This document shows positions 28,801-40,494 of a stretch of 64,000 bases of DNA, in pieces; within the stretch, counting starts at the first letter, position 1, and the number at the start of each line of letters is the position of its first letter. The notes under the pieces were generated by a model, which made no database searches, was not told where the DNA came from, and was given only the letters and a program-made list of their open reading frames with translations. The position numbers and the translations under genes were made by a program. The DNA comes from JBHHZJ01 sp046758005 (GTDB lineage: Bacteria > Pseudomonadota > Alphaproteobacteria > Kiloniellales > J153), in assembly GCA_046758005.1 (NCBI GenBank), contig JBHHZJ010000005.1:3566-67565 (forward strand). Reading direction: 5' to 3'.

Positions 28801-30251
28801 CCGGGAAACAGGGCCGAGGCCGCGGCCGCGGCTCGACTCAGCACCGGGCCCGGGGCGACGAAGAAGAGCAGGATGACCACGCTGGTCGCGGTCAGGATCA
28901 CGGCCATTTCGCGGCCGATCGGCCGGTCGAACGCCTCGGTGGGCTCGTCGAAGTACATGAACTTGACGATGCGAACGTAATAGAACGCGCCCACCACGCT
29001 GGTCAGCACGCCGATAACGGCCAGCGCGTAGAGCCCGGCGTGGATCGCGGCCATGAACACGTAGAACTTGGCCAGGAAACCGGCCATGGGCGGGATCCCG
29101 GCCATCGAGAACATGAAGATGAGCAGCGCCAGCGCCATCATCGGATGGGTCTTGGACAGCCCCTTGAGGTCCTCGATCCCCTCCACCATGACCTCCTTCT
29201 GGCGCATGCACAGGATGCAGCCGAAGGTTCCGAGGTTCATGACCAGGTAGATCGCCATGTAGAAGGCCAGCCCGCGCACGCCCTCCTGCGTCCCGGAAGC
29301 CAGGCCGATCAGCGCGTAGCCCATGTGTCCGATCGAGCTGTAGGCCATCAGGCGCTTGATGTTGGCCTGGTTGATCGCCGCCAGCGCGCCCAGGATCATC
29401 GAGCCGATCGAGATCACGATCACGATCTGCTGCCACTGGCCGGCAAACTCGCCGAACGGCCCCATCATGACGCGCACGAACAGCGCCATGGCCGCCACCT
29501 TGGGCGCGGTGGCGAAGAACGCGGTGACCGGGGTGGGCGCGCCCTCGTAGACGTCGGGGGTCCACATGTGAAATGGCACTGCGGCGATCTTGAAGGCCAA
29601 CCCCGCCATCAGGAACACCAGCCCGATGATAAGGCCGAGCGAGGGCGCCTCGCCCGCGGTCACGCTCTTCGCGAGGACCTCGGCGAGCGGGGCGAATCCC
29701 GTCGTCCCGGCGAAGCCGTAGATCATGGAGGCGCCGTAGAGCAGCATGCCCGAGGACAGGGCGCCGAGGACGAAGTACTTCAACCCGGCCTCGGTCGAGC
29801 GCAGGCTGTCGCGTCGGATCGCGGCGATGACGTAGAGCGACAGGCTCTGCAGCTCGAGGCCCAGGTAGAGCGAGATGAGGTCGTTGGCCGAGACCATCAT
29901 GAGCATGCCGAGCGTCGCGAACAGCATCAGCACCGGGTACTCGAAGCGCATGACCTGCTCGTGCTCGAAGTAGCGCAGCGACATGGCCATGGCCGTGGCC
30001 GAACCGAGCAGGACCAGAAGCTTCATGAAATCGCTGAAGCGGTCGACGACGAACATGCCCTCGAAGGCGCTGGCACCGCCGCGCGGCCCCAGCGCGAGCA
30101 GGCCGATGACGGCGATCAGCGTCAGCACCGAAAGCACGAGCACCGTGCGCGTCGCCGCGTTGCCGCGGAACACGCCGAACATGAGCAACGCCATGGCCAG
30201 GCCCGCCAGCGACAGCTCGGGCAGGGCCGTGATCAGGTCGAGCGGGACCAT
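28797..30251 (-). CDS. nuoN: NADH-quinone oxidoreductase subunit N
   Basis: NuoN (484 aa) is one of three antiporter-like proton-pumping subunits of the complex I membrane arm. About 14 hydrophobic helices are visible. Key features are the conserved Lys/Glu region with [20 protein letters not shown], the broken helix [21 protein letters not shown], and [20 protein letters not shown]. It ends the nuo operon and couples to birA by a 4-nt overlap. Confidence 0.96.
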   Translation of the reverse strand: MVPLDLITALPELSLAGLAMALLMFGVFRGNAATRTVLVLSVLTLIAVIGLLALGPRGGASAFEGMFVVDRFSDFMKLLVLLGSATAMAMSLRYFEHEQVMRFEYPVLMLFATLGMLMMVSANDLISLYLGLELQSLSLYVIAAIRRDSLRSTEAGLKYFVLGALSSGMLLYGASMIYGFAGTTGFAPLAEVLAKSVTAGEAPSLGLIIGLVFLMAGLAFKIAAVPFHMWTPDVYEGAPTPVTAFFATAPKVAAMALFVRVMMGPFGEFAGQWQQIVIVISIGSMILGALAAINQANIKRLMAYSSIGHMGYALIGLASGTQEGVRGLAFYMAIYLVMNLGTFGCILCMRQKEVMVEGIEDLKGLSKTHPMMALALLIFMFSMAGIPPMAGFLAKFYVFMAAIHAGLYALAVIGVLTSVVGAFYYVRIVKFMYFDEPTEAFDRPIGREMAVILTATSVVILLFFVAPGPVLSRAAAAASALFPG

Positions 30252-30267
30252 CGGCGCGCCCTCCGTT

Positions 30268-31794
30268 TCACCGGGTCGCCGCCAGGGCAGCGAGCCCGGG
30301 CTCGCGCGCCACCGCCAGCGCCGCCTGGTGGTCGTCGATCAGGTTGGTCACCGAGGCAGAGATGATGTCGAGGAACGGCATGGGATAGACGCCCATCCAG
30401 AAGACCAGGGCGATGAGCGGGGCGAAGACCAGGATCTCGCGCGGGCTGAGGTCCAGAATCGCCTTGAGGTCGGCCCGGGTCAGCGCCCCGAAGATGATCC
30501 GGCGGTACATATAAAGCATGTAGGCGGCGCCGAGGACCATGCCGCTCGCGGCCAGCAGCGCGACCCAGGTGCTGACTTGGAACGCGCCGACCAGGACCAG
30601 GAACTCGCCGACGAAGCCGCTCGTCCCGGGCAAGCCGACCGAGGCCAGCATGAAGATCATGAACGCCAGGGCGTAGGCCGGCATCCGATTGACGAGCCCC
30701 TCGTAGCGAGCCATCAAACGGGTATGCATGCGGTCGTAGACAACCCCGACGAGAAGGAACAGCGCCGCCGAGACGACGCCGTGGGAGAGCATCTGGAAGA
30801 TCGCGCCCTCCAGGCCCTGCTGGGTCACGGTGAACGTGCCCAGCGTCACGAAGCCCATGTGGGCCACCGAGGAATAGGCAACCAGTTTCTTCATGTCCTC
30901 CTGAGCGAGCGCGACCAGCGAGGTGTAGATGATCGCCACGATCGACAGCGTGAAGATGAGCGGCGTGAAGAACTCGGAGGCCAAGGGCAGCATGGGCAGC
31001 GAGAAGCGCACGAAGCCGTACCCGCCCATCTTCAGCAGCACCCCGGCCAGGACCACCGAGCCGGCGGTCGGCGCTTCGGTGTGGGCGTCGGGCAGCCAGG
31101 TGTGCACCGGCCACATCGGGATCTTGACCGCGAACGAGGCGAACAGGCCCAGCCACAGCCAAGTCTGCATGCCCGCCGGGAAGTCGTGGGCCAGCATGGT
31201 CGGGATGTCGGTCGTGCCCACCTCGAAGTACATGGCGAGCAACGCGAGGAACAGGAGGACCGAGCCGGCCAGCGTGTACAGGAAGAACTTGAAGGCCGAA
31301 TAGACGCGGTCCTCCCCGCCCCAGATGCCGATGATCAGGAACATCGGGATCAGCACGCCCTCGTAGAAGAAGTAGAACAGCACGAAGTCGAGGGCGCAGA
31401 ACATGCCGACCATCAGCGTCTCGAGAACCAGGAAGGCGATCATGTATTCCTTGACCCGGTTCTGGATCGCCTCCCAACTCGCGATCACGCAAATCGGGGT
31501 CAGCAGGGTGGACAGCAATACGAAGAGCATCGAGATGCCGTCCACGCCCATGTGGTACGAGATGTTGTAGGCCGGGATCCAATCGGCCCGCTCGACGAAC
31601 TGGAATTCCGCGCTGCCGCGCTCGAAGCCGAACCAGAGGAACAGCGACAGGACGAAGGTGATGAGCGAGGTCCACAGCGCCACGTAGCGGGCGTTGCGCG
31701 CCACCACCTCGGCCTCGCCGCGGATCGCCACGATGAATGCCGCGCCGACCAGCGGCAGAAACGTGACCAGGGAGAGGATCGGCCAGCCGTTCAT
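30268..31794 (-). CDS. nuoM: NADH-quinone oxidoreductase subunit M
   Basis: NuoM (508 aa) is an antiporter-like subunit of the membrane arm with about 14 helices. Diagnostic segments are [24 protein letters not shown] sequence (here [20 protein letters not shown]), the pumping-related [10 protein letters not shown] and [16 protein letters not shown]. It lies 7 nt after nuoL and 16 nt before nuoN. Length is typical. Confidence 0.96.
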   Translation of the reverse strand: MNGWPILSLVTFLPLVGAAFIVAIRGEAEVVARNARYVALWTSLITFVLSLFLWFGFERGSAEFQFVERADWIPAYNISYHMGVDGISMLFVLLSTLLTPICVIASWEAIQNRVKEYMIAFLVLETLMVGMFCALDFVLFYFFYEGVLIPMFLIIGIWGGEDRVYSAFKFFLYTLAGSVLLFLALLAMYFEVGTTDIPTMLAHDFPAGMQTWLWLGLFASFAVKIPMWPVHTWLPDAHTEAPTAGSVVLAGVLLKMGGYGFVRFSLPMLPLASEFFTPLIFTLSIVAIIYTSLVALAQEDMKKLVAYSSVAHMGFVTLGTFTVTQQGLEGAIFQMLSHGVVSAALFLLVGVVYDRMHTRLMARYEGLVNRMPAYALAFMIFMLASVGLPGTSGFVGEFLVLVGAFQVSTWVALLAASGMVLGAAYMLYMYRRIIFGALTRADLKAILDLSPREILVFAPLIALVFWMGVYPMPFLDIISASVTNLIDDHQAALAVAREPGLAALAATR

Positions 31795-31801
31795 GGCCGC
31801 C

Positions 31802-33736
31802 TCATCCGATCCGGCCGAGGAGGTACCATGTGACCAGGCCGACGACGCCGATCAGCATGGCGAAGGCATAGTGGTAGACGTAGCCGGTCTGCAGGCGGCC
31901 GGCTCTGCGCGCGAGGTTGAGGGCCGCCGCCGCGACCCCGTCGGGGCCGACCCCGTCGATCAACGCGCCGTCGCCCGAGCGCCACAGCCCCGCCCCCAGG
32001 TAGTGCGCCGGACGGACGAACACGGCGTCGTACAGCTCGTCGAAGTACCACTTGTTGTACACGAACAGGTACACGGGGCGCACCCGCGCGACCACCAGGC
32101 CGGGCAGGTCGGGACGCAGCACGTACATGACGTAGGCCAGCCCGATTCCGCCCACGCCCATGACGAAGGGCAGGATCTTGACCCAGAACGGCACGTGGTG
32201 CGCCGCCTCGATCGAATCGTTGGCTTCGAGGACCATGATCGCCCCGCCCCAGAAAGCCTCGCGCCCCTCCCCCACGAAGGCCTCGTAACCGACGTACCCG
32301 GCGAGCGCCGCACCCGCGGCCAGGGCGAGCAGCGGGATGATCATGACCTTGGGCGCCTCGTGGACGTGCGCCATCACCTCGGGCTCGGCGCGCGGCGCGC
32401 CGTGGAAGGTCAGGAACAGGAGACGCCAGGAATAGAAGGCGGTCATGAACGCCGCCGCCACGCCCAACCAGAACGCGAACTGCCCCGGCCCGGTGTCGGC
32501 GGCGTAGGCGGATTCCAGGATGATGTCCTTGGAGAAGTACCCGGCGAACGGCGGAATGCCGGCCAGCGCCAGCGAGCCAACCCACATGACCGCGTAGGTG
32601 ATCGGCACCATGCGCCAGATCCCGCCCATCTTGCGCATGTCCTGCTCGTCGGAAAAGGCGTGGATGACCGCGCCCGCGCCAAGGAACAGCAGGGCCTTGA
32701 AGAAGGCGTGGGTCATGAGGTGGAAGATCGCCGCGCCGTAGGCGGACACGCCCGCGGCGAAGAACATGTAGCCGAGCTGCGAGCAGGTCGAGTAGGCGAT
32801 CACCCGCTTGATGTCGAACTGGGTCAGTCCGACGGTGGCGGCGAAGAAGGCGGTCCCCGCGCCGATATAGGTCACAAGGTCGAGAGCAACGGGGGCGTAC
32901 TCGAACATCGGCGACAGGCGCACGACCATGAACACGCCCGCGGTCACCATGGTCGCCGCGTGGATCAGGGCCGAGACCGGCGTCGGCCCCTCCATCGCGT
33001 CGGGCAGCCAGGTGTGCAGGAACAACTGCGCCGACTTGCCCATGGCGCCGATGAACAGCAGGATGCAAATGATGGTGAGCGCGTGCCCCTCGATGCCGAT
33101 GAATTCGAAGGTCTGGTCCGCCATGCCCGGCACCGCGGCGAAGACCTGGTCGAAGCCGACCGCGCCGAACAGGAAGAAGGTCCCCACGATGCCGAGCGCG
33201 AAGCCGGTGTCGCCGACCCGGTTGACCAGGAACGCCTTGATCGCCGCGGCGCAGGCGCTCGGCCGCACGTACCAGAAGCCGATCAACAGGTAGGACGCCA
33301 AGCCCACGCCCTCCCAGCCGAAGTACAGCTGGACGAAATTGTCGGCGCTGACCAGCGCGAGCATGAAAAAGGTGAACAGGCTCAGATACGAGAAGAAGCG
33401 CGGAATCGACTTGTCGTGCGCCATGTAGCCGATCGAGTAGACGTGGATCAGCCCCGAGACGACGGTCACGACCAGCAGCATCACCGCGCTCAGGGTGTCG
33501 AGCTTGATCGCCCATGACAGCTCGAACTGGCCGGAATCGATCCAGGTGAACAGCTCGGTGACCCGCTCGTTGCCGTCGATCGCCACGTCCTTGAAGACCA
33601 TGATCGACAGCACCGCCGAAATCCCGAGCAGGCCGCAGGTGACGAGCTGCGCCCCGCGGTCGCCGATGACGCGCCCGAACAGGCCGGCGATGGCCGAGCC
33701 CAAGAGCGGCAGCAGAACGATCAAGGATTCGATCAC
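31802..33736 (-). CDS. nuoL: NADH-quinone oxidoreductase subunit L
   Basis: NuoL (644 aa) is the distal antiporter-like subunit and carries the long lateral C-terminal helix of complex I. Segments: [40 protein letters not shown] and [20 protein letters not shown] (each 20 residues or fewer). The C-terminal ~100 residues form the lateral helix and last membrane helix. Translation starts at GTG 33736, 5 nt after the nuoK stop. Confidence 0.96.
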   Translation of the reverse strand: MIESLIVLLPLLGSAIAGLFGRVIGDRGAQLVTCGLLGISAVLSIMVFKDVAIDGNERVTELFTWIDSGQFELSWAIKLDTLSAVMLLVVTVVSGLIHVYSIGYMAHDKSIPRFFSYLSLFTFFMLALVSADNFVQLYFGWEGVGLASYLLIGFWYVRPSACAAAIKAFLVNRVGDTGFALGIVGTFFLFGAVGFDQVFAAVPGMADQTFEFIGIEGHALTIICILLFIGAMGKSAQLFLHTWLPDAMEGPTPVSALIHAATMVTAGVFMVVRLSPMFEYAPVALDLVTYIGAGTAFFAATVGLTQFDIKRVIAYSTCSQLGYMFFAAGVSAYGAAIFHLMTHAFFKALLFLGAGAVIHAFSDEQDMRKMGGIWRMVPITYAVMWVGSLALAGIPPFAGYFSKDIILESAYAADTGPGQFAFWLGVAAAFMTAFYSWRLLFLTFHGAPRAEPEVMAHVHEAPKVMIIPLLALAAGAALAGYVGYEAFVGEGREAFWGGAIMVLEANDSIEAAHHVPFWVKILPFVMGVGGIGLAYVMYVLRPDLPGLVVARVRPVYLFVYNKWYFDELYDAVFVRPAHYLGAGLWRSGDGALIDGVGPDGVAAAALNLARRAGRLQTGYVYHYAFAMLIGVVGLVTWYLLGRIG

Positions 33737-33741
33737 GGGGC

Positions 33742-34053
33742 TCAGCCCTTCATCAGGTTGATGTCCTCGACCGCGATCGAGCCGCGGTTGCGGAAGTAGA
33801 CGACCAGGATGGCCAGTCCGATCGCGGCCTCGGCGGCGGCGACGGTGAGCACGAACATGGCGAAGACCTGGCCGACCAAGTCCTGCAAGTGGGCCGAGAA
33901 CGCGACCAGGTTGATGTTGACCGCGAGCAGCATCAGCTCGATCGACATCAGGATGACGATGACGTTCTTCCGGTTGAGGAAGATGCCGAAGATGCCGAGC
34001 GTGAACAGGATCGCGGCGACCGTCAGGTAATGGGCGAGACCGATCTCGAGCAT
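33742..34053 (-). CDS. nuoK: NADH-quinone oxidoreductase subunit K
   Basis: NuoK (103 aa) is a three-helix subunit in the proton path of the membrane arm. It shows [20 protein letters not shown], with the conserved membrane Glu of the IELML segment, and [20 protein letters not shown] with the second conserved Glu. It starts 3 nt after the nuoJ stop. Length is standard. Confidence 0.96.
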   Translation of the reverse strand: MLEIGLAHYLTVAAILFTLGIFGIFLNRKNVIVILMSIELMLLAVNINLVAFSAHLQDLVGQVFAMFVLTVAAAEAAIGLAILVVYFRNRGSIAVEDINLMKG

Positions 34054-34056
34054 GGC

Positions 34057-34671
34057 TTACACGCCGCTGCGGCTGGGAACCTTCTTGACCTCGATCGCCT
34101 GCTCCCGGCGCAACGACACCTGGGCGCCGATCGATTGCCGGCGCACGTCCACCCGCTGGCGCAGGGTGAGCACGATGGCGCCGATCATGGCGACCAGCAG
34201 GACCAGGCCGGCGGCCTGGAACAGGTAGATGTACCTGGTGTAGAGCACTTCGCCCAGCGCGGCCGTGTTGGCCTGCTGCTCGGGCGGCAAGATCGGCACG
34301 CTGGCCGCCGCGCCCGCCTCCGGGGCGGCGATCGATGCGCCGAGCACGAGGGTCAGCTCGACGAGCAGGATCAGGCCGATCAGGCCACCGATCGGGAGAT
34401 ACTGCAGGAAGCCCTGGCGCAGCTCGACGATGTCGACGTCCAGCATCATGACGACGAACAGGAACAGCACCGCCACGGCCCCGACGTAGACCACGACCAG
34501 GATCATGGCCAGGAACTCCGCCCCCATGAGCACGAAGAGCCCGGCCGAGTTGAAGAAGGCGAGGATCAGGAACAGCACCGAATGCACGGGGTTGCGCGCC
34601 GAAATCACCATCACCCCGGCGGCGACCGCGACCGCCGCGAAGAGATAGAAGGCCAGCGCCTGGACGATCAT
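34057..34671 (-). CDS. nuoJ: NADH-quinone oxidoreductase subunit J
   Basis: NuoJ (204 aa) is a five-helix membrane-arm subunit. The hallmark is helix 3 with EFLAMILVVVYVGAVAVLFL (pi-bulge region), followed by FVVMMLDVDI. The C-terminal tail of about 35 residues is charged. It is preceded by an unusually long 204-bp spacer after nuoI, in an operon whose other junctions are mostly overlaps. Confidence 0.96.
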   Translation of the reverse strand: MIVQALAFYLFAAVAVAAGVMVISARNPVHSVLFLILAFFNSAGLFVLMGAEFLAMILVVVYVGAVAVLFLFVVMMLDVDIVELRQGFLQYLPIGGLIGLILLVELTLVLGASIAAPEAGAAASVPILPPEQQANTAALGEVLYTRYIYLFQAAGLVLLVAMIGAIVLTLRQRVDVRRQSIGAQVSLRREQAIEVKKVPSRSGV

Positions 34672-34875
34672 CCCCGATCCCCTTCCCGAACGGCGGACCC
34701 AGCGCGCCGGCGCCGTCCTTCAGCCACCCGAGGCGCGGCGCTCATCCCTGTCCGAGCTCGGACGAGGACCCCGCGTCGCACCGGTCGAACCGCGAGGCCC
34801 AGCCGCGGCCGCTGCAAGATATCCGAATCCCGTCAGTCCTGCCCCCAACCCCGAGCCGTTCCGCGGCGGCGCCAC
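34672..34875. other. 204-bp non-coding spacer between nuoI and nuoJ
   Basis: No credible gene is present. The spacer contains an exact 14-bp palindrome GTCCGAGCTCGGAC at 34750-34763 and is otherwise GC-rich without recognisable motifs. The frame of an open reading track crossing it has no protein-like composition. It may be a decayed gene or an internal regulatory region of the operon. Confidence 0.5.
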
Positions 34876-35364
34876 CTATCGGTACGGCGCGTCCATCGCC
34901 AGGTTGGCGGCGATTTCGGCCTCCCAGCGATCGCCGTTCGCCAGCAGCTTCTCCTTGTCGTAGAACAGCTCCTCGTGGGTCTCGGTGGCGAACTCGAAGT
35001 TCGGCCCCTCGACGATCGCGTCGACCGGACACGCCTCCTGGCAGAAGCCGCAGTAGATGCATTTGGTCATGTCGATGTCGTAGCGGGTCGTGCGCCGGCT
35101 GCCGTCCGCGCGCGGCTCCGCCTCGATCGTGATGGCGAGCGCCGGGCAGATCGCCTCGCACAGCTTGCAGGCGATGCAGCGCTCCTCCCCGTTCGGATAA
35201 CGGCGCAGGGCGTGCTCGCCGCGGAAGCGCGGCGACAGCGGGCCCTTCTCGTACGGGTAGTTGAGCGTGACCTTGGGCTTGAAGAAATAGCGCAGCGTCA
35301 GGCCGAGGCCGCTCAGCAGCTCGCCGAGCAACAAGGTGCGCGCGCCGCGATCCATGATTCCCAT
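34876..35364 (-). CDS. nuoI: NADH-quinone oxidoreductase subunit I
   Basis: NuoI (162 aa) carries two [4Fe-4S] clusters (N6a and N6b) that pass electrons towards NuoB. The two ferredoxin motifs are [12 protein letters not shown] (Cys63, 66, 69, 73) and [12 protein letters not shown] (Cys102, 105, 108, 112). The start ATG 35364 has AAGGAG 10 nt upstream. It is separated from nuoH by a 110-bp spacer without a gene. Confidence 0.97.
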   Translation of the reverse strand: MGIMDRGARTLLLGELLSGLGLTLRYFFKPKVTLNYPYEKGPLSPRFRGEHALRRYPNGEERCIACKLCEAICPALAITIEAEPRADGSRRTTRYDIDMTKCIYCGFCQEACPVDAIVEGPNFEFATETHEELFYDKEKLLANGDRWEAEIAANLAMDAPYR

Positions 35365-35474
35365 TAATTACCAACTCCTTAGCCGCATGCGGCCCGTCCC
35401 CGCCCGGCCCGTCGCCACCCGGAATTCGGCGCCTAAGATAGCGGCCGCCGCGCGCTTGGCAAGGCCCGCGCCGC

Positions 35475-36488
35475 TCATCGCGCCGGCAACAGATCGAAGG
35501 TGATCACCACCCCCGCCGTCAGCACCACCCAGAACAGGGACAGCGGCAGGAACACCTTCCAGCCCAGGCGCATGAGCTGGTCGTAGCGGTAGCGCGGGAA
35601 GGTCGCCCGCACCCACAGGAAACAGAACAGGACCAGCGCGACCTTGCCGGCGAACCAGACCGGCCCGGGGATCCAGTTGAACGGCGCCACGTCGAACAGC
35701 GGCAGCCATCCGCCCAGGAACAGGATGGTCGTCATCGCGCTCATCAGGATCATGTTGGCGTATTCGCCAAGGAAGAAGAGCGCAAAGGTGAACGACGAGT
35801 ACTCGAGGAAGAACCCGGCCACCAGCTCCGACTCCCCTTCCGGCAGGTCGAAAGGCGAACGGTTGGTCTCGGCCAGGGTCGAGACGAAGAACACCACGAA
35901 CATCGGCAGCAGCGGCACAGCGAACCAAAGCCCCTTCTGCGCCAGCACGATGTCGCTCAGGCGCAGCGAGCCGACGCACACGAGCACCGTGATGATCACG
36001 AAGCCCATCGAGACCTCGTAGGAGACCATCTGCGCCGCCGAGCGCAACGCGCCCAGGAACGGGTACTTCGAGTTCGAGGCCCACCCGGCCATGATCACGC
36101 CGTAGACGCCGAGCGAGGAAATGGCGAACAGGTACAGGATGCCAACGTTGATGTCGGACAGCACGATGCCTTCGCCGAACGGGATCACGGCCCAGCCGAT
36201 CAGGCTCAAAATGAAGGTCAGCATCGGCGCGGCGACGAACACGACGCGGTTCGCCCCGGCCGGCAGGATCGTTTCCTTGAACAGCAGTTTGACGGCATCG
36301 GCGATGGGCTGCAGCAGGCCGAAGGGTCCGACCACGTTCGGCCCCTTGCGCAGCTGCATGGCGGCGATGACCTTGCGCTCGGCGTAGGTCAAGTAGGCGA
36401 CCGAGAGCAGCAGCGGCACCATGATCGCGACGATCTGCGCGACGATAACGACCGTCGGCCAGGCGTAGACGTTCCAGATGTCAACCAT
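35475..36488 (-). CDS. nuoH: NADH-quinone oxidoreductase subunit H
   Basis: NuoH (337 aa) is the eight-helix subunit at the junction of the two arms that forms part of the quinone chamber. Diagnostic segments are [20 protein letters not shown] and [20 protein letters not shown] (both 20 residues), the latter holding the conserved acidic residues facing the quinone channel. Its ATG overlaps the nuoG stop by 8 nt. Confidence 0.97.
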   Translation of the reverse strand: MVDIWNVYAWPTVVIVAQIVAIMVPLLLSVAYLTYAERKVIAAMQLRKGPNVVGPFGLLQPIADAVKLLFKETILPAGANRVVFVAAPMLTFILSLIGWAVIPFGEGIVLSDINVGILYLFAISSLGVYGVIMAGWASNSKYPFLGALRSAAQMVSYEVSMGFVIITVLVCVGSLRLSDIVLAQKGLWFAVPLLPMFVVFFVSTLAETNRSPFDLPEGESELVAGFFLEYSSFTFALFFLGEYANMILMSAMTTILFLGGWLPLFDVAPFNWIPGPVWFAGKVALVLFCFLWVRATFPRYRYDQLMRLGWKVFLPLSLFWVVLTAGVVITFDLLPAR

Positions 36489-38559
36489 GGGTTCCGGTCG
36501 CCTTGGCTTGCCGGCCGCGCACGAACGCCTCGGTGCACCGCGCCATGGTTTCCGAGGCCCGACTGATCGGATCGGTCATGTAATAGTTCTCGACGGCGGT
36601 CCCGAACGGAGCCGGATCGAGGGCCCCGGCCGCGCCGAACGCGCCCCACGGTGCCGGCTCGATCTGGTCGATCGCGGCGAACAGCGGGTTCGCCTCGATC
36701 AGGCGCTGGCGCACCTCGCCCAGGTTGTCGTATGGCAATCGGGTTCCGATGAACTCCGACAGCGCGCGCAGGATGGTCCAGTCCTCCCGCGCTTCCCCGG
36801 GGGGGAAGGCGGCCCGGCGACCAAGCTGCACCCGCCCCTCGGTGTTCGTGTAGGTGCCGTTCTTCTCCGTATAGGCCGCGCCGGGCAGGATCACGTCCGC
36901 TCGGTGCGCGCCGGCGTCGCCGTGGTGGCCCTGGTAGATCACGAACGCGCCCTGCTCGGCATTGGGGCCGAGCCTGGCCATGTCGATCTCGTCGGCGCCG
37001 AGCAGAAACACGACCTCGATCTCGCCGCGCGAGGCGCCCTCCAGGATGGCGGCGGTGTCGCGCCCGCCCGCGCCCGGTACGAATCCCAGGTCCAGGGCGG
37101 CCACCCGCGCCGCCGCGGTGTGCAACACGTTGAAGCCGTTCCAGTCGCCGCGCACCATGCCGAAACGCTCGGCGGCCTGCCGGGCCAGATGCAGGATCGC
37201 GGCGCCATCCGCCCGGGCGAGCGCGGCCATGCCGAGCACGATCATCGGCGGCTCGGCGGCGGTCAGGACCTCGGCGAAGGCGCCCCTGCCCTCGGCGATC
37301 TCGCCCAGCGTCTCGGGTCCCGCGCCCAGGCGCTCGACCGGGTAGGTCAGGTCGCAGGGGGCGCCTATCAGGCCGACGTTGAAGCCGCCCATGAGAAAGC
37401 GCTTGCGCAGGCGCGCGTTGACGAGCGGCGCCTCCCAGCGCGGGTTGGTCCCGACCAGAAGGGCCGCGTCGGCTTGCTCGATCCCGGCGATCGTGGTGTT
37501 GAACAGGTAGCCGGCGCGCGCCCGGGGGTCGAGCTTGGCGCCGTCCTGCCGACAATCCAGATTCGGCGAGCCGAGCCTGGCCATGAGGTCCTTGAGCGCG
37601 AGCATGGATTCCGCGTCGCACAGGTCGCCGGCCAGCGCCGCGATCTTGCCGCCCTCGAGTCCCTGGAGGCGAGCGGTGATCGCGTTGAACGCCTCCTCCC
37701 AGGTCGCCTCCTGTAGCCTGCCGTCCCTGCGCACGTAAGGCCGGTCGAGGCGCTGCCGGCCCAGGCCGTCGCAGGCGTAGCGGGTCTTGTCGGCGATCCA
37801 CTCCTCGTTGATGTCCTCGTGCAGGCGCGGCAGGATGCGCATTACCTCCCGGCCGCGCGTGTCGACCCGAATGTTGGAGCCGACCGCGTCGAGCGCGTCG
37901 ATCGAATAGGTCTTGCCCAGTTCCCACGGGCGGGCGGTGAAGGCGTACGGCCGGGAGGTCAGCGCCCCGACCGGGCAGACGTCGACCAAGTTGCCCGACA
38001 GCTCGGAGTTGATTGCCTGCTCGAGCGTGCTGATCTCCATGTGCTCGCCGCGGCCGAGCGCCCCGATCTCCTCCACACCGCCGATCTCGGTGGCGAAGCG
38101 GATGCAGCGCGTGCAGTGGATGCACCGGGTCATGATCGTCTTGATCAGCGGCCCCATGTACTTTTCCGGCACCGCGCGCTTGTTTTCCTCGAAGCGGCTG
38201 CGGTCGAAGCCATAGGCCATCGCCTGGTCCTGCAAGTCGCATTCGCCGCCCTGGTCGCAGATCGGGCAATCCAGCGGATGGTTGATCAGCAGGAACTCCA
38301 TCACGCCCTTGCGGGCCTTCTCCACCATGGGCGTGTCGGTGCGGATCACCATGCCCTCGCCGGCCGGCATGGCGCAGGAGGCGATCGGTTTCGGCGAGCG
38401 CTCCATTTCGACCAGGCACATGCGACAGTTGCCGGCGACCGACAGCCGCTCGTGATAGCAGAAGCGCGGAATCTCGATGCCGGCCAACTCGCAAGCCTGA
38501 AGGATGGTCAGGCCGGCCGGGACCTCGATCTCCCTGCCGTCGATGGTCAGCTTCGGCAT
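36481..38559 (-). CDS. nuoG: NADH-quinone oxidoreductase subunit G
   Basis: NuoG (692 aa) is the largest peripheral-arm subunit. The [2Fe-2S] N1b ligands are Cys34, 45, 48 and 62; N5 uses His94, Cys98, 101 and 107; N4 uses Cys146, 149, 152 and 195. The extra cluster N7 motif of E. coli is absent, as in mitochondria and other Alphaproteobacteria. The remaining ~450 residues are a molybdopterin-oxidoreductase-like domain without cofactor. It begins 9 nt after nuoF and overlaps nuoH. Confidence 0.97.
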   Translation of the reverse strand: MPKLTIDGREIEVPAGLTILQACELAGIEIPRFCYHERLSVAGNCRMCLVEMERSPKPIASCAMPAGEGMVIRTDTPMVEKARKGVMEFLLINHPLDCPICDQGGECDLQDQAMAYGFDRSRFEENKRAVPEKYMGPLIKTIMTRCIHCTRCIRFATEIGGVEEIGALGRGEHMEISTLEQAINSELSGNLVDVCPVGALTSRPYAFTARPWELGKTYSIDALDAVGSNIRVDTRGREVMRILPRLHEDINEEWIADKTRYACDGLGRQRLDRPYVRRDGRLQEATWEEAFNAITARLQGLEGGKIAALAGDLCDAESMLALKDLMARLGSPNLDCRQDGAKLDPRARAGYLFNTTIAGIEQADAALLVGTNPRWEAPLVNARLRKRFLMGGFNVGLIGAPCDLTYPVERLGAGPETLGEIAEGRGAFAEVLTAAEPPMIVLGMAALARADGAAILHLARQAAERFGMVRGDWNGFNVLHTAAARVAALDLGFVPGAGGRDTAAILEGASRGEIEVVFLLGADEIDMARLGPNAEQGAFVIYQGHHGDAGAHRADVILPGAAYTEKNGTYTNTEGRVQLGRRAAFPPGEAREDWTILRALSEFIGTRLPYDNLGEVRQRLIEANPLFAAIDQIEPAPWGAFGAAGALDPAPFGTAVENYYMTDPISRASETMARCTEAFVRGRQAKATGTHG

Positions 38560-38568
38560 CGCGTCGTC

Positions 38569-39858
38569 CTACTCCGCCGCCTTCGGGATCGTCTTCTTGT
38601 ACTCGAGGATCCGTCGCTCCAGCTCGGGCCGGAAATGCCGGATCAGGCCCTGGATAGGCCACGCCGCGGCGTCGCCGAGCGCGCAGATCGTGTGCCCTTC
38701 GACCTCGTAGGTCACGTCGAGCAGCATGTCGATCTCCGCGACGTCGGCCTGGCCGCGCACGAGCCGGTTCATGACCCGCCACATCCAGCCCGTGCCCTCG
38801 CGGCACGGCGTGCACTGACCGCAGCTCTCGTGCATGTAAAAGTGCGACAGGTTGGCGATGGCGGCCACGATGTCGGTCGATTTGTCCATGACGATGACCG
38901 CCGCCGTGCCCAGGCCGGACTTGACCTCGCGCAGGGAGTCGAAGTCCATCAGCACCGTGTCGCAGATCGACTTCGGAATGAGCGGCACCGACGAGCCGCC
39001 CGGGATCACCGCGAGCAGGTTGTCCCACCCGCCGCGCACGCCGCCGGCGTGGATCTCGATCAGCTCGCGCAGCGGGATGCCCATCTCCTCCTCGACGTTG
39101 CACGGCGTGTTGACGTGGCCGGAGATGCTGAAAATCTTGGTCCCGGTGTTCTTCGGCCGGCCGAGCCCGGTCCACCAGTCGACGCCGCGCCGCAGGATCT
39201 CCGGCACGACCGCAATCGTCTCGACGTTGTTGACCGTGGTGGGACAGCCGTACAGGCCGACCGCGGCGGGGAACGGCGGCTTGAGGCGCGGCTGGCCCTT
39301 CTTGCCCTCCAGGCTTTCCAGCAGCGCGGTCTCCTCGCCGCAGATGTAGGCGCCGGCGCCGCGGTGCACGTAGATGTCGTAGACCCAGTCGGACCCGCAC
39401 GCGTTTTTGCCAAGCAGGCCCGCCTCGCAGGCCTCGTCGACGGCGGCCTGCAGCCGCTCGGCCTCGCGGAAGAACTCGCCGCGGATATAGATGTAGCAGG
39501 TGTGCGCGCCCATCGCGAACCCGGCGACCAGGCAGCCCTCGAGCAACCGGTGCGGGTCGTTGCGCATGATCTCCCGGTCCTTGCAGGTCCCGGGCTCGGA
39601 CTCGTCGGCGTTGACCACGAGATAGTGCGGCCGGGTGTCGCTCTCCTTGGGCATGAACGACCATTTGAGGCCGGCCGGAAAGCCGGCGCCGCCGCGCCCG
39701 CGCAGCTCGGAATCCTTGACCATCTGCACGATCTGCTCGCGGCCGAGCTCGAGCAGCTTCTTGGTGCCGTCCCACGCGCCGCGCCGCAGCGCGCCCTGGA
39801 GGCGCCAATCTTCGAGACCGTAGAGGTTGGTGAAGACGCGGTCCCGGTCGTGCAGCAT
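38569..39858 (-). CDS. nuoF: NADH-quinone oxidoreductase subunit F
   Basis: NuoF (429 aa) holds the NADH site, FMN and cluster N3. The FMN loop [13 protein letters not shown] is at about residues 54-66, [18 protein letters not shown] is the NADH-binding segment, and the N3 cysteines lie in [15 protein letters not shown] and HTICALGDA near the C-terminus. It starts directly after the nuoE stop without overlap. Confidence 0.97.
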   Translation of the reverse strand: MLHDRDRVFTNLYGLEDWRLQGALRRGAWDGTKKLLELGREQIVQMVKDSELRGRGGAGFPAGLKWSFMPKESDTRPHYLVVNADESEPGTCKDREIMRNDPHRLLEGCLVAGFAMGAHTCYIYIRGEFFREAERLQAAVDEACEAGLLGKNACGSDWVYDIYVHRGAGAYICGEETALLESLEGKKGQPRLKPPFPAAVGLYGCPTTVNNVETIAVVPEILRRGVDWWTGLGRPKNTGTKIFSISGHVNTPCNVEEEMGIPLRELIEIHAGGVRGGWDNLLAVIPGGSSVPLIPKSICDTVLMDFDSLREVKSGLGTAAVIVMDKSTDIVAAIANLSHFYMHESCGQCTPCREGTGWMWRVMNRLVRGQADVAEIDMLLDVTYEVEGHTICALGDAAAWPIQGLIRHFRPELERRILEYKKTIPKAAE

Positions 39859-40494
39859 TCAGTCCGCGCCCCCCGCGCCGCCCGGCGCGAGCGCCGGCAC
39901 TTCCCTCAGCGTCGTCGGGCCGCCCTCCGGGGCCGAGCACCGCCGCCCGGTCTGCGGGCCCGCCGGCACGTCCTTGCCGGCCCTCAGTTCGTCGATGATC
40001 TCCGTCATGCGCCGCGGCGTAAGGTCCTCGTAGTAGTCGTCGTTGATCTGCACCATGGGCGCGTTGGCGCAGGCGCCCAGGCATTCAACCTCGACCACGG
40101 TGAACAGGCCGTCTGCGGTATTCTCGCCCAGGCCGACGCCGAAGCGTTCGCAACATGTGCGCGTCAACTCGGCGGCGCCGCGCAGCCAGCACGGCGTGGT
40201 CCGGCATACCTGGATCAGGTATTTGCCGACCGGCTTCAGGTTGAACATGGTGTAAAAGCTGGCGACCTCGTGCACGCGGATCGGCGCCAGATCCAGGACG
40301 TTGGCCACGTATTCGATCGCTTCCCCGGGCAGCCATCCGCCGTTTTGGCGCTGTGCGAGGTCGAGCAGGGCGACGACCGCGCTGGCCTGGCGGCCCTGCG
40401 GGTAGCGGGCGATGAGCGCCTTGGCCCGCTCCATATTCTCCGGCGTGAAGGCGAAGTCTCCCGCCTCGCCCGCGCGGTAGCTGGTCACCTTCAT
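39859..40494 (-). CDS. nuoE: NADH-quinone oxidoreductase subunit E
   Basis: NuoE (211 aa) carries the off-path [2Fe-2S] cluster N1a in a thioredoxin-like fold. The ligands are Cys97 and Cys102 ([11 protein letters not shown]) and Cys138 and Cys142 ([11 protein letters not shown]). About 35 C-terminal residues rich in Pro and Gly extend beyond the core, common in Alphaproteobacteria. ATG 40494 overlaps the nuoD stop by 4 nt. Confidence 0.97.
   Translation of the reverse strand: MKVTSYRAGEAGDFAFTPENMERAKALIARYPQGRQASAVVALLDLAQRQNGGWLPGEAIEYVANVLDLAPIRVHEVASFYTMFNLKPVGKYLIQVCRTTPCWLRGAAELTRTCCERFGVGLGENTADGLFTVVEVECLGACANAPMVQINDDYYEDLTPRRMTEIIDELRAGKDVPAGPQTGRRCSAPEGGPTTLREVPALAPGGAGGAD

Noticed and set aside
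28485..33517. Long plus-strand open frames opposite nuoL-nuoN (626 and 607 codons)
   Set aside because: They are complements of clearly homologous genes, are made of Arg/His/Gln/Asp-rich low-complexity sequence and result from third-position GC bias. The same holds opposite nuoD-G, lon, clpX, the AceE-like gene, bamA and dnaE.
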